Assembly: GCA_036804505.1 (NCBI GenBank)
Contig: DAIRSI010000021.1
Location: 10,808 to 74,807, forward strand
Direction of reading: 5' to 3'
Length of the DNA stretch: 64,000 nucleotides
Origin: Phocaeicola_A sp036804505
GTDB taxonomy: Bacteria; Bacteroidota; Bacteroidia; Bacteroidales; Bacteroidaceae
Below are positions 34,344 to 43,324 of the stretch, one piece after another (position 1 is the stretch's first letter; each line of letters starts with the position of its first letter). Both the position numbers and the translations under genes were made by a program. The notes beneath the pieces are model-generated. The model was not told the DNA's origin, ran no database searches, and worked only from the letters and a program-made list of their open reading frames with translations.

Positions 34344-36137
34344 ATGAAGATTGAACAAAGAATAACAGAATCTGTTTTGAACGGAATTAGAATCCTTTAT
34401 GGCAGTGAAGTAGCAGCAGCTCAAGTACAGTTACAAAAAACCAAAAAAGAGTTTGAAGGACATTTGACTTTGGTAGTTTTTCCTTTTCTAAGGATTTCTC
34501 GAAAATCACCCGAACAGACTGCTCAGGAATTAGGAGATTATCTTTTGAAGAATGAACCGTCTGTGGCTTCCTTTAATGTGATCAAAGGATTCCTTAATCT
34601 TACCGTTGCATCTTCATGTTGGATAGAATGGCTTAACAGTATCCATTCTGATGATAATTACGGAATCGTTTCATCCAGGGAGGATTCTCCCTTGGTCATG
34701 ATTGAATATTCATCTCCTAACACTAATAAGCCGCTACATTTAGGCCATGTAAGAAACAATCTGTTGGGAAGTTCTTTGGCAAAAATTGTTGCTGCCAACG
34801 GAAATAAGGTGGTGAAGACAAATATTGTGAATGACCGCGGTATACATATATGTAAATCCATGCTTGCATGGTTGAAATATGGGAATGGGGAAACTCCTGA
34901 GTCTTCCGGTAAAAAAGGAGATCATTTGGTCGGAGATTATTATGTATCTTTCGATCAGCATTACAAGGCTGAGATAGATGAGTTGATGAAAAAAGGGTTG
35001 ACGGAAGAAGAGGCGAAAGCTCAATCACCGTTAATGAAGGAAGCTCACGAAATGCTGGTGAAGTGGGAGGCAAAGGATCCTGAAGTTCGAGCTTTGTGGA
35101 AAAAGATGAATGGATGGGTTTATGCCGGATTTGATGAGACTTATAAAAAGATGGGTGTTACCTTTGATAAAATATATTATGAGTCGGACACGTATCTGGA
35201 AGGAAAGGAAAAAGTGGACGAGGGGTTGAAAAAAGGCCTGTTTTATAAAAAAGAGGATGGCTCGGTTTGGGCTGATCTTACTGCGGAAGGCCTTGACCAG
35301 AAATTGTTGCTTCGTTCGGATGGAACTTCCGTTTATATGACGCAGGATATAGGTACGGCAAAAATACGCTTTCAGGATTATCCTATTAACAAGATGATTT
35401 ATGTGGTAGGGAACGAACAGAATTATCATTTTCAAGTACTTTCCATATTGCTTGACAAATTGGGCTTTGAATGGGGAAAAGACCTTGTTCATTTCTCTTA
35501 CGGTATGGTTGAACTTCCTGAAGGGAAAATGAAAAGTCGGGAAGGAACCGTAGTTGATGCTGATGACTTGATAGAGGAAATGATTCAACAGGCAAAGGAA
35601 ATGTCTGATGAGATGGGTAAATTGAAAGAGGCAAGTAGTGAAGAGGCAGCAGAGATTGCTCGTATAGTTGGCTTGGGAGCCTTGAAATATTTTATATTGA
35701 AGGTAGATGCACGAAAGAATATGACTTTCAATCCGAAGGAATCCATTGATTTCAATGGAAATACCGGGCCTTTTATTCAGTATACTTATGCTCGTATTCG
35801 TTCTATTCTTCGTAAAGCGAAGGAGGAAGGTATTGAAATACCTGAGTCTTTACCGCTGAATATCCAGTTGAATGCAAAGGAGGAAAGTCTGATTCAGAAA
35901 TTGGCAGAGTTCAATGAAGTTGTGAAACAGGCAGGCCTTGATTATTCTCCTTCCATCATTGCCAATTATTGCTATGACCTTGTGAAGGAATATAATCAGT
36001 TTTATCATGATTTCAGTATTCTCCATGAAGAGAATAAGGATGTAAAACTGTTCAGATTGGTATTGTCTTCCAATATCAGCAAAGTTGTTCGTTTGGGAAT
36101 GGGTTTGCTTGGAATAGAGGTCCCGGAACGTATGTAA
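34344..36137 (+). CDS. argS: Arginyl-tRNA synthetase
   Basis: Class I synthetase that charges tRNA-Arg with arginine in the cytosol. The N-terminal Add-1 domain (about residues 1-110) recognises the tRNA D-loop. The HIGH motif is HLGH starting at H132 in SSPNTNKPLHLGHVRNN. The KMSKS-like loop is KMKSREG near residue 395, and the anticodon-binding helical domain is at about 460-597 (DFNGNTGPFIQYTYARIRSI marks its start). Length 597 is normal for Bacteroidota. The RNase H gene follows 12 bp after the stop. Confidence 0.97.
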   Translation: MKIEQRITESVLNGIRILYGSEVAAAQVQLQKTKKEFEGHLTLVVFPFLRISRKSPEQTAQELGDYLLKNEPSVASFNVIKGFLNLTVASSCWIEWLNSIHSDDNYGIVSSREDSPLVMIEYSSPNTNKPLHLGHVRNNLLGSSLAKIVAANGNKVVKTNIVNDRGIHICKSMLAWLKYGNGETPESSGKKGDHLVGDYYVSFDQHYKAEIDELMKKGLTEEEAKAQSPLMKEAHEMLVKWEAKDPEVRALWKKMNGWVYAGFDETYKKMGVTFDKIYYESDTYLEGKEKVDEGLKKGLFYKKEDGSVWADLTAEGLDQKLLLRSDGTSVYMTQDIGTAKIRFQDYPINKMIYVVGNEQNYHFQVLSILLDKLGFEWGKDLVHFSYGMVELPEGKMKSREGTVVDADDLIEEMIQQAKEMSDEMGKLKEASSEEAAEIARIVGLGALKYFILKVDARKNMTFNPKESIDFNGNTGPFIQYTYARIRSILRKAKEEGIEIPESLPLNIQLNAKEESLIQKLAEFNEVVKQAGLDYSPSIIANYCYDLVKEYNQFYHDFSILHEENKDVKLFRLVLSSNISKVVRLGMGLLGIEVPERM

Positions 36138-36149
36138 TTTTTGAATTGC

Positions 36150-36815
36150 ATGGCTAAAGCTAAATTCTATACTGTTTGGAAGGGGTGTATCCCAGGTGTT
36201 TACAGTTCATGGATTGAATGCTGGAAGCAGGTTCATGGATTTGAAGGTGCGGTTTATAAGTCTTTCAATACAAAGGAAGAAGCGGAAGCTGCCTTTAATT
36301 CCAATCCAAGTAGTTATGTGGGGGCCTCCGGCCGGATTACGACATCCGCAAAAAGAGTGGTGCAACGGTCTGGTTCGGAAAAGCATGAAACAGTGAAACC
36401 TTTGCCTTTGGGCGTGACCGAAGTTTCTTTGGCCGTAGATGCAGCTTGCAGCGGAAATCCGGGTAAAATGGAGTATAGAGGTGTTTATTTGGTAAACCGG
36501 CGGGAAATATTCCATTATGGTCCGGTGTACGGAACAAATAACATTGGTGAGTTTTTGGCAATTGTTCATGCTTTGGCACTTTTAAAACAAAAAAATCTGG
36601 AAATGCCTGTTTATTCGGATAGCAGAATTGCCATAGGATGGGTGAAACAGAAAAAGTGCAAGACAAATCTGCCTCGAAACGAAAAGACCGAAGATTTATT
36701 CTCGATGATCTCCCGGGCGGAAGATTGGTTGAAATGCAATGTATATTCAAATTCCATTATAAAGTGGGAGACTGACAAATGGGGAGAGATTCCGGCTGAT
36801 TTCGGAAGAAAATGA
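36150..36815 (+). CDS. Ribonuclease HI with N-terminal viroplasmin (RNA/DNA hybrid-binding) domain
   Basis: RNase H cleaves RNA in RNA:DNA hybrids. Residues 1-50 form a caulimovirus VI/viroplasmin-type hybrid-binding domain (KFYTVWKGCIPGVYSSW, AVYKSFNTKEEAEAAF). The catalytic domain starts at about residue 90, with the acidic residues D97 (AVDAACSGNPG), E134 (NNIGEFLAI), D157 (YSDSRIAIGW) and probably D217 (ADFGRK). The frame extends to a TTG at 36141, but the ATG at 36150 (MAKAKFYTVW) is the natural start and gives 221 residues. It shares a transcription unit with argS. Confidence 0.9.
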   Translation: MAKAKFYTVWKGCIPGVYSSWIECWKQVHGFEGAVYKSFNTKEEAEAAFNSNPSSYVGASGRITTSAKRVVQRSGSEKHETVKPLPLGVTEVSLAVDAACSGNPGKMEYRGVYLVNRREIFHYGPVYGTNNIGEFLAIVHALALLKQKNLEMPVYSDSRIAIGWVKQKKCKTNLPRNEKTEDLFSMISRAEDWLKCNVYSNSIIKWETDKWGEIPADFGRK

Positions 36816-36843
36816 TAAATGATTTTTAATCAAATATATAGTG

Positions 36844-38670
36844 ATGTGGAAAAGGTTTAAGTATTTAGCTTGTTATTTCATCGTTTTGATGATCTTCTAT
36901 ATATTGCAAAAGCCCGTCTTTATGCTTTATAACGGAAGTTTGTCTAAAAACTATGCTTTTTCAGATTATTTACAGGTGATGTTCAGTGGGATGAAACTTG
37001 ATAGTACAATGGTTTCTTACCTTATCCTTTTTCCGACTCTTTTGATTTGTTTGAGCGTATGGTATGAAAAATTGCCTTGGATGAAAATACTTAAGCCATA
37101 TTATCTGCTTATCGCTTTTTTCATTGTAGTGACATTTGTAGTGGATATGTCTCTTTATTCATTTTGGGGCTTTAAGCTGGATGCTACCATATTTAATTAT
37201 TTGGATTCTCCATCAGAGGCCTTCGCCAGTGTTTCCATAGGGTATATACTATTAAGGCTCGTCATTATTTTACTATTAATAGCTTGTGCTTATTGGATAT
37301 TGGCAAAAATTCCTTTACAAATTGTCTCTATATCGAGGCTTAAAGAAAAGGTAGCAGGTAGTGTGGAACTCATTATTCTGCTGGGAGTCTTTTTTATTAT
37401 GATAAGAGGCGGATTTGCGGAATCCACATCGAATGTAGGCCGGGTTTATTTTAGCAGTGATATTTTTCTGAATCATTCTGCTGTCAATCCCGGATTCAGT
37501 TTTTTATATTCGCTAGGCAAGGATCAGAAATTTGAAAATGAATTCAACTTCTTTCCGGAAAAAGAAAGAGCTCGCATATTCGATGGATTGTATCCGAATG
37601 ATGGAGAATTGACGGATACTTTGCTGACTGTCAAAAGACCTAATGTCTTGATTATTGAATGGGAAAGCTGTGGAGGCATTTTTATTGAATCCCTTGGAGG
37701 TCTAAAAAACGTAACGCCGCAATTTGACCGGTTGGAAAAAGAAGGGATCTTTTTCACGAATTATTACTCTAACAGCTTTCGGACAGATAGAGGAACGGTC
37801 TGTGCTTTCAGTGGATATTTGGGCCTGCCTACCGCTTCCATTATGAAAATGCCGGTTAAGAGTCAGACTTTATCTTCCATAGCTAAAAGTTTGTCCGATG
37901 TTGGATACAAAACGGATTTTCTATATGGCGGCGATATAGATTTCACCAATATGCGGAGTTATCTGCTGGGTAACGGGTATCAAAAAACCACCAGTATGGA
38001 AGACTTTTCTTTTAAAGAACAGTATAGCAACGTGTGGGGGGTGAATGATGACATCACTTTTGATTGGTTGTATAATCAATTGCTGCAACGCAAGGATTCT
38101 TTGTGGCATACCGGGTTCCTTACATTGAGTAGCCATGAGCCGTTTAAAGTTCCTTATCATAGGTTGCAAAATGAAAAACAGAATTCGATAGCTTTTACTG
38201 ACGACTGTTTGGGACGTTTTATAGATAAATTGAAGAAAACAAAAATCTGGGATAATCTTCTTGTAATATGCATTCCGGATCATAGTATGCAGTATGAAGA
38301 TGTGACAGTACACAATCCGATGTTTTATCATACTCCGATGTTGTGGTTGGGAGGGGCAGTCAAACGCCCGCTGATTGTCCGTAAACTTGTCAATCAATCG
38401 GACTTGGTCGCTACTTTGATGGGGCAGATGGGGCTTCCTCACAAGCAATACCCTTTCAGCAGAAATGTATTCAGTTCTTCTTACACATACCCTTTTGCAT
38501 TCAGTTGCTTCAGCAATGGATTTTTGTTTAAGGACAGTACCGGAATCACTCTGTTTGATAATGATGCAGAGAAAGTCTTGATTAACAGACCTGATGCAGG
38601 TGGACAAAAAAGATTGGAAAGAGGGAAGGCTATTTTGCAGACTCTTTATGACGATTTAGGCAAACGTTAA
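36844..38670 (+). CDS. LTA-synthase/EptA-like membrane sulfatase-fold phosphotransferase
   Basis: This alkaline-phosphatase-superfamily enzyme probably transfers a phospho-alcohol group (phosphoglycerol or phosphoethanolamine) to an envelope glycan or lipid. Five N-terminal TM segments (about residues 8-180) precede a periplasmic catalytic domain (about 255-600). Metal and nucleophile motifs are RPNVLIIEWES (metal Glu), RTDRGTVCAFSG (candidate nucleophile Thr), FLYGGDIDF and VICIPDHSMQYE. A GTG at 36841 precedes the ATG at 36844; I choose the ATG (608 residues). It is followed 13 bp later by the GT39 gene, so both may decorate the same molecule. The substrate is unproven. Confidence 0.83.
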   Translation: MWKRFKYLACYFIVLMIFYILQKPVFMLYNGSLSKNYAFSDYLQVMFSGMKLDSTMVSYLILFPTLLICLSVWYEKLPWMKILKPYYLLIAFFIVVTFVVDMSLYSFWGFKLDATIFNYLDSPSEAFASVSIGYILLRLVIILLLIACAYWILAKIPLQIVSISRLKEKVAGSVELIILLGVFFIMIRGGFAESTSNVGRVYFSSDIFLNHSAVNPGFSFLYSLGKDQKFENEFNFFPEKERARIFDGLYPNDGELTDTLLTVKRPNVLIIEWESCGGIFIESLGGLKNVTPQFDRLEKEGIFFTNYYSNSFRTDRGTVCAFSGYLGLPTASIMKMPVKSQTLSSIAKSLSDVGYKTDFLYGGDIDFTNMRSYLLGNGYQKTTSMEDFSFKEQYSNVWGVNDDITFDWLYNQLLQRKDSLWHTGFLTLSSHEPFKVPYHRLQNEKQNSIAFTDDCLGRFIDKLKKTKIWDNLLVICIPDHSMQYEDVTVHNPMFYHTPMLWLGGAVKRPLIVRKLVNQSDLVATLMGQMGLPHKQYPFSRNVFSSSYTYPFAFSCFSNGFLFKDSTGITLFDNDAEKVLINRPDAGGQKRLERGKAILQTLYDDLGKR

Positions 38671-38683
38671 GAAACACCATATT

Positions 38684-40375
38684 ATGAATAAAATCTTATT
38701 ATCTGATAGAAAAAGTTTTTTCCTGTTGCTTGCAATATGTATTCTGACTGTCATCCCTTTTTTAGGACTGACTGATTTTAATACGAAAGGAGAACCGAGA
38801 GAAGCCATTGTTGCAACATCAATGGTTGAGACAAACAATTGGATATTGCCAACAGACAGTAGCGGGAAGTTTGCATATAAGCCGCCGTTTTTTCATTGGT
38901 GTATTGCCGCTGTATCAGAATTGACCGGAGGACATGTTACTGAATTCACAGCCCGTTTTCCATCGGCAGCGGCTTCGGTTGTCATGCTTATTGCCGGATT
39001 CCTTTTTTTTGCCAAACGTAAGGATTCAGAAACGGCATTTTGGGCGACCCTCATTGCTTTCACATCTTTTGAAGTTCATCGGGCAGCCTTTGCCTGCCGG
39101 GTGGATATGGTATTGACAGCTTGTATCGTTTGTGCATTGTTCTGCCTTTTCCGATGGACGGAAAAGGCTTGTAAGGGAATCCCGATTGTCGCCGTAATTC
39201 TTATGAGCCTTGGAACATTGACAAAGGGACCGGTAGCTATTATACTTCCTTGTTTTGTGACAGGTGTTTTTCTTTTAATCCGTGGTATGGGTTTCTGGAG
39301 AGCCTTTTTCAAATTATTCCTCATCGCTTTGGTATCATTGATAATACCTGCAATATGGTATATGGCTGCCTATCAGCAAGGAGGAAATGATTTTTTGCAT
39401 TTGATTAAAGAAGAAAACATCGATCGCTTTACGGGTAAAATGAGTTATGAGTCACATTATAATCCATGGACCTATAATGTCGTGACCATTATTTCGGGCT
39501 TTATCCCATGGACGTTGCTGTTGTTAATCTCCTTGTTTGGACTCCATTTTAAAAGGCCTGAGGGAAAAATAGCTGTCTGGTTCAAAATGATCTGGACAAA
39601 GATAAAGACGATGAATCCGATGAGACTTTATTCTTTACTGGCCATTGTATTGATTTTTGTTTTTTATTGTGTCCCTAAGAGCAAGCGAAGTGTTTATCTG
39701 TTGCCGATTTATCCTTTCCTGGCCTATTATATCGCTGAATATGTTACGTTTCTCTTCAAGAAACGTCCAAAGGTATGGATGGCTTATGGTCATATTCTGG
39801 GAGGGATAAGTCTTTTACTTTTTGCCGCTTTCCTATCAGTAAAGGCGGGACTTGTGCCGGATTCCATCTTCCATGGGAAGCATGCTGCCGAAAATATATC
39901 CTATTTACAAGCTTTAGGTGCTATTCATTCGCCGTGGGCTTGGCTTGTTGTCATTGCATTGCCTTTAGGTTCTATTCTTTGGTGGATGAAGAAAGAAAGA
40001 AATCTTCTTTGGATTATGATACTGTTGATTTTTTTGTCCTTGGATTCAGTGTTCCAGCCCGCGATTCTGAATGCTAAATCCGATTTGCCGATTGCTCGCC
40101 GCATAGAAAAAATTGTACCCCAAGGCAGTATTGATTCTTACGTAGGGATTGACATGCTCCATTTCTTTACAATCAATTTTTATGCCGGGAATAGGATCAG
40201 AGTGTTCAATGACAAAACGGCTTCGCGAGGATATTTGCTTATCGGCGAAAAGGATGCAGAGACATTCCTTCCGTTGCATGAAGGCAATTTTCGCTTTATG
40301 CTTTGCTATGAAAGTAACAAGCGCAGTTGTGACACCAAACAAATAGTACGCCTATATCGTTATGAAAGAAAATAG
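38684..40375 (+). CDS. GT39/ArnT-like lipid-linked glycosyltransferase
   Basis: Polytopic glycosyltransferases of this family take a sugar from polyprenyl phosphate and transfer it at the periplasmic face to lipid A or protein. There are about 11 TM segments over 563 residues. The first periplasmic loop has the family motif FNTKGEPREAIVATSM (compare the ExR/DEPRYA region of ArnT), followed by KPPFFHWCIA. FYCVPKSKRSVYLLPIYPFLAYY matches the PKxxxYxLP-type segment typical of ArnT-like proteins. It is encoded convergently with a GT2 of the polyprenyl-phosphate type 3 bp away, a plausible donor-making partner. Confidence 0.85.
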   Translation: MNKILLSDRKSFFLLLAICILTVIPFLGLTDFNTKGEPREAIVATSMVETNNWILPTDSSGKFAYKPPFFHWCIAAVSELTGGHVTEFTARFPSAAASVVMLIAGFLFFAKRKDSETAFWATLIAFTSFEVHRAAFACRVDMVLTACIVCALFCLFRWTEKACKGIPIVAVILMSLGTLTKGPVAIILPCFVTGVFLLIRGMGFWRAFFKLFLIALVSLIIPAIWYMAAYQQGGNDFLHLIKEENIDRFTGKMSYESHYNPWTYNVVTIISGFIPWTLLLLISLFGLHFKRPEGKIAVWFKMIWTKIKTMNPMRLYSLLAIVLIFVFYCVPKSKRSVYLLPIYPFLAYYIAEYVTFLFKKRPKVWMAYGHILGGISLLLFAAFLSVKAGLVPDSIFHGKHAAENISYLQALGAIHSPWAWLVVIALPLGSILWWMKKERNLLWIMILLIFLSLDSVFQPAILNAKSDLPIARRIEKIVPQGSIDSYVGIDMLHFFTINFYAGNRIRVFNDKTASRGYLLIGEKDAETFLPLHEGNFRFMLCYESNKRSCDTKQIVRLYRYERK

Positions 40376-40378
40376 GGA

Positions 40379-41329
40379 TTAGAAATTCAAACGCTGTTCT
40401 TCGATAAAACGAGGGCGGCGTTTAACTTCTTTATATATCTTGCCGATATATTCTCCTACGATACCCATAGCGACCAGAAGTGAACCTCCTATGAACCAAA
40501 GGGAAACCAATAGAGATGTCCAGCCTGGGCTCGTCTTTCCTAGGAAATGTTCGTAAATGGCATATATGATTACTCCGATGGAAACCAGAATGAACAGAAA
40601 CCCCGATGCCGTTATCCATCGTAGAGGCTTTACCGAAAAGGAGGTAATGCCGTCAAGGGCGAAGTTGAACATTTTGGACAGGGGGTATTTCGTTTCGCCG
40701 GCAAATCGTTCTTTGCGGTTATAAAAAACTTTGCATGAAGGATAACCAATCAGATTGACCATTCCTCTCAAAAACAAGTTTCTCTCCGGAAACGAAATGA
40801 GAGCTTTCAAAGCACGCTGGCTGAGCAATCTGAAATCTGCATGATTATAGACCACTTCACTACCCATGAGCTGCATGAGTTTGTAAAAGGCCAATGCTGT
40901 ATATTTCTTGAAGGCAGAATCAGTCTTTCGTTCTTCGCGGACTCCGTATATTACATCGATTCCTTCATTGAATCTGTCAACCATTGTCTCAATGACCTCC
41001 ACGTCATCTTGCAAGTCGGCATCAATTGTGACAGTTGCCGAAGCTATGTCTGCCACTGATTCGAGCCCTGCCCATAAAGCTTGCTGGTGCCCTACGTTGT
41101 GGGCTAATTTTAGTCCTGCAATCATTGGACATTTGCTTGCTTGCAATTCAATGATGTCCCAAGTGGAATCTTTGCTGCCGTCATCGACATAAAGGATTTT
41201 CCCGCTTGCTATTTTTCCCTTCGATAGCAGTCCCTTTATCAATTCACTGAGTTGGCGGGTCGTTTCATTAAGGACTGCTTCTTCATTGTAACAGGGAACA
41301 ACGATAAAAAAATTTTTCATGCTCATCAT
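40379..41329 (-). CDS. Polyprenyl-phosphate glycosyltransferase, GT2 family (ArnC/GtrB/DPM1-like)
   Basis: Such enzymes load a sugar from a nucleotide donor onto undecaprenyl phosphate at the inner face of the inner membrane. The 316-residue protein has the GT-A domain (residues 5-230) with VVPCYNEEAVL, YVDDGSKDST and TIDADLQDD (metal-binding), and two C-terminal TM segments (about 235-300). ATGs at 41329, 41326 and 41320 are all possible starts. The one at 41329 overlaps the GtrA stop by 4 bp (ATGA-type coupling) and is preceded by AAAAAGAAAAA. The partner GtrA-like flippase and GT39 transferase are adjacent. Confidence 0.9.
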   Translation of the reverse strand: MMSMKNFFIVVPCYNEEAVLNETTRQLSELIKGLLSKGKIASGKILYVDDGSKDSTWDIIELQASKCPMIAGLKLAHNVGHQQALWAGLESVADIASATVTIDADLQDDVEVIETMVDRFNEGIDVIYGVREERKTDSAFKKYTALAFYKLMQLMGSEVVYNHADFRLLSQRALKALISFPERNLFLRGMVNLIGYPSCKVFYNRKERFAGETKYPLSKMFNFALDGITSFSVKPLRWITASGFLFILVSIGVIIYAIYEHFLGKTSPGWTSLLVSLWFIGGSLLVAMGIVGEYIGKIYKEVKRRPRFIEEQRLNF

Positions 41330-41703
41330 TTTTTCTTTTTAAAGACAAAGCGTACCAATATGAAATTAACCGGTACGGCAATGGCGAATACAGGCAAAGG
41401 AGCCCAAGCTTTTGCAATTCCCAAGTATAAAAACAAATTGAGCAACACCATGTGAAGGAGATAATTGACTAAATGCGCACCTCCCATTCCAAACAACTTC
41501 ATCCAGGAAGGAGCCACTCCAAACGTGAAATAGGATGTAAGGAAAAAATTAACGATGAAGCTCAAAACATATCCTATTGTGTAAGCTACATTCACATTGA
41601 TGAAATGCATCAACAAGTAGTATATACCGTAATGCAGAGCAGTTGCAAAGACACCTACTATTACGAAACAAGCAAACTCTTTGTGGACTTTTTTAATTTT
41701 CAT
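41326..41703 (-). CDS. GtrA-like family membrane protein (putative lipid-linked sugar flippase)
   Basis: GtrA proteins are small four-TM proteins thought to flip undecaprenyl-phosphate-linked sugars across the inner membrane. The 125-residue product has four hydrophobic helices. Recognisable family features are FACFVIVGVFATALHYGIYYLL at the N-terminus, VLSFIVNFFLTSYFTFG in the middle and a basic tail RFVFKKKK. It is the first gene of a two-gene unit with the GT2, overlapping it by 4 bp. Together with GT39 this makes a complete load-flip-transfer set. Confidence 0.9.
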   Translation of the reverse strand: MKIKKVHKEFACFVIVGVFATALHYGIYYLLMHFINVNVAYTIGYVLSFIVNFFLTSYFTFGVAPSWMKLFGMGGAHLVNYLLHMVLLNLFLYLGIAKAWAPLPVFAIAVPVNFILVRFVFKKKK

Positions 41704-42200
41704 CTTCTCTGGAATCTTTTTGTTTGATTATATATACTTGGTTTTGCAGGGTCGAAAATACATAATATTTATGACATATAGATAAAAAACTCATTTTTTC
41801 TGATCTTTTTTGTAATGGAAGTTGCGGTAAATACCGGCTGTTTTTACCGAAGTCCTGTCCGGAAAACTTTACTTATCGGAGGTTGCACTGGTAGGCACGT
41901 CTTTCTCCTACGTCGGTTACGTTTTCCCGAGCATGGAAATGTCTTTTAAATATAGGGTCTATTTGAGCAAGATATCCTATAAGAGTTCTGGAAGGATTTG
42001 CATCCTATCCTTCCGGCTTTCGAATCGAATTCTTTCGAAATTTGAAAAGGATGCTGCAGGAGGTTATGAAGACTGTTTCCTAATTTTAATGAAGCGAACA
42101 TCCATGTATAATATAGGTTGTACTTCCTTTTTTAATAAAAACTATGAAAAAAAGCTTGAGGCGTTGTCTATATTGATTATATTTGTAGGTAAATTAAGAA
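41704..42200. other. 497-bp intergenic region before the aminotransferase gene
   Basis: No convincing gene is seen. An ORF at 41933-42277 has an unfamiliar product and overlaps the aminotransferase start in another frame. The region has several small dyads: GTAGG...CCTAC (41891-41910) and GGAAGGAT...ATCCTTCC (41989-41996 and 42006-42013). None is followed by a T-run. The end holds a Bacteroides-type promoter (42155-42185). The middle could be an untranslated leader, a small RNA or decayed coding sequence. Confidence 0.6.
42155..42185 (+). promoter_or_regulatory. Promoter of the aminotransferase-rfbF unit
   Basis: CTTG (42155-42158, one base off TTTG) and TATATTTG (42178-42185) are 19 bp apart. 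The transcription start would fall near 42190, giving a very short leader to ATG 42201 or about 20 nt to the in-frame ATG at 42213. Confidence 0.6.
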
Positions 42201-43319
42201 ATGCAAGAGAATATGATAAGATTGTCCAAATCTGTCGTGGGGCCCCGCGAATCAGCTGCAGTGGCCCAGGTTATTGAAGGTTCCGGATACTTAGGCATGG
42301 GTGATACCGTGGGTTTATTTGAAAAGGAACTTGAAAATTATATAGGAGGTGGTACTCGGTGCATATGTGTCAATAGCGGAACGGCTGCTCTTCATTTAGC
42401 TGTGCAGGCAGTAACGCAACCCGGGGATGAGGTGCTCGTTCCCTCTCTGACCTTTGTATCTACCTATCAAGCAATTACAGGAGCTGGTTGCGTGCCGGTA
42501 AGTTGCGATATCAATCCACAGACTTTGACTTTGGATTTGCAAGATGCAGAAAAACGAATCACAGTAAGAACCAAGGTTATTCTTCCTGTATATTATGCGG
42601 GAAATATCACCATGGCGCAGGAATATCAGGATTTTGCACGCAAGCACGGCCTTCGGATTATAGAGGATGCGGCGCATGCGTTCGGAAGTACATTCAAAGG
42701 AAAGAAGATAGGTTCTTTTGGTGATATTACTTGCTTTAGTTTTGATGGCATTAAGAATATTACTTCTGGTGAAGGAGGGGCCATATTCTCGTCAGACAAA
42801 GATGTGATAGATGCTGTCAGTGATGCCCGTCTGCTTGGAGTATGTAAAGATTCGGAAAAACGATATAAAGGAGAACGCAGTTGGATTTTCGATGTTGTGT
42901 CACAAGGTTATCGTTATCATATGAGCAACATTTTCGCTGCAATTGGGCGGGTTCAGTTAAGCCGATTGGATGAGGAATTTGCTCCTAAGAGAAAATATAT
43001 CGTGAAAAAATATTCAGCTTTGCTTTCAGCAAATCCGGATGTCAGATTGATTCCCATGAATTATGATGAAATTGTTCCTCATATTTTTCCCATTTTGATA
43101 TTGAATGGTAAAAGAAACAAGTTGACTGAGCTGTTCAAAGAAAATGATGTGCAGTATGGAATTCAATATTCACCCAATCATTTATTAAGCTATTTCCGTT
43201 CTTCCTATAATTTGCCTGTCACTGAAGATATATACACAAAAGTAATATCTTTACCATTGCATCCCGAATTGACTGATTCGGATATTGACTTGATTTGTTC
43301 CATTATTAATAGCTTGTAA
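42201..43319 (+). CDS. DegT/DnrJ/EryC1/StrS-family sugar aminotransferase
   Basis: This PLP-dependent enzyme transaminates a keto-sugar nucleotide. It is a 372-residue fold-type I aminotransferase. N-terminal GSGYLGMGDTVGLFEKEL, the cofactor region CVNSGTAALHLAVQA and EDAAHAFGS are typical. The PLP lysine is K185 in FSFDGIKNITSGEGG. The substrate is not evident: ArnB-like UDP-4-keto-pentose, a CDP- or dTDP-keto-hexose and others are possible. An ATG at 42213 (MIRLSKSVVG) may be the true start given the promoter position. rfbF follows 5 bp after the stop. Confidence 0.92.
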   Translation: MQENMIRLSKSVVGPRESAAVAQVIEGSGYLGMGDTVGLFEKELENYIGGGTRCICVNSGTAALHLAVQAVTQPGDEVLVPSLTFVSTYQAITGAGCVPVSCDINPQTLTLDLQDAEKRITVRTKVILPVYYAGNITMAQEYQDFARKHGLRIIEDAAHAFGSTFKGKKIGSFGDITCFSFDGIKNITSGEGGAIFSSDKDVIDAVSDARLLGVCKDSEKRYKGERSWIFDVVSQGYRYHMSNIFAAIGRVQLSRLDEEFAPKRKYIVKKYSALLSANPDVRLIPMNYDEIVPHIFPILILNGKRNKLTELFKENDVQYGIQYSPNHLLSYFRSSYNLPVTEDIYTKVISLPLHPELTDSDIDLICSIINSL

Positions 43320-43324
43320 TCATT

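Noticed and set aside
37921..38607. 228-residue minus-strand open frame opposite the LTA-synthase-like gene
   Set aside because: The plus-strand frame carries coherent metal-binding motifs; the antisense product is unlike any protein I know.
41933..42277. 114-residue ORF before the aminotransferase
   Set aside because: It overlaps the aminotransferase start in another frame, has no signal or motif, and the -7 box of the next gene lies inside it.
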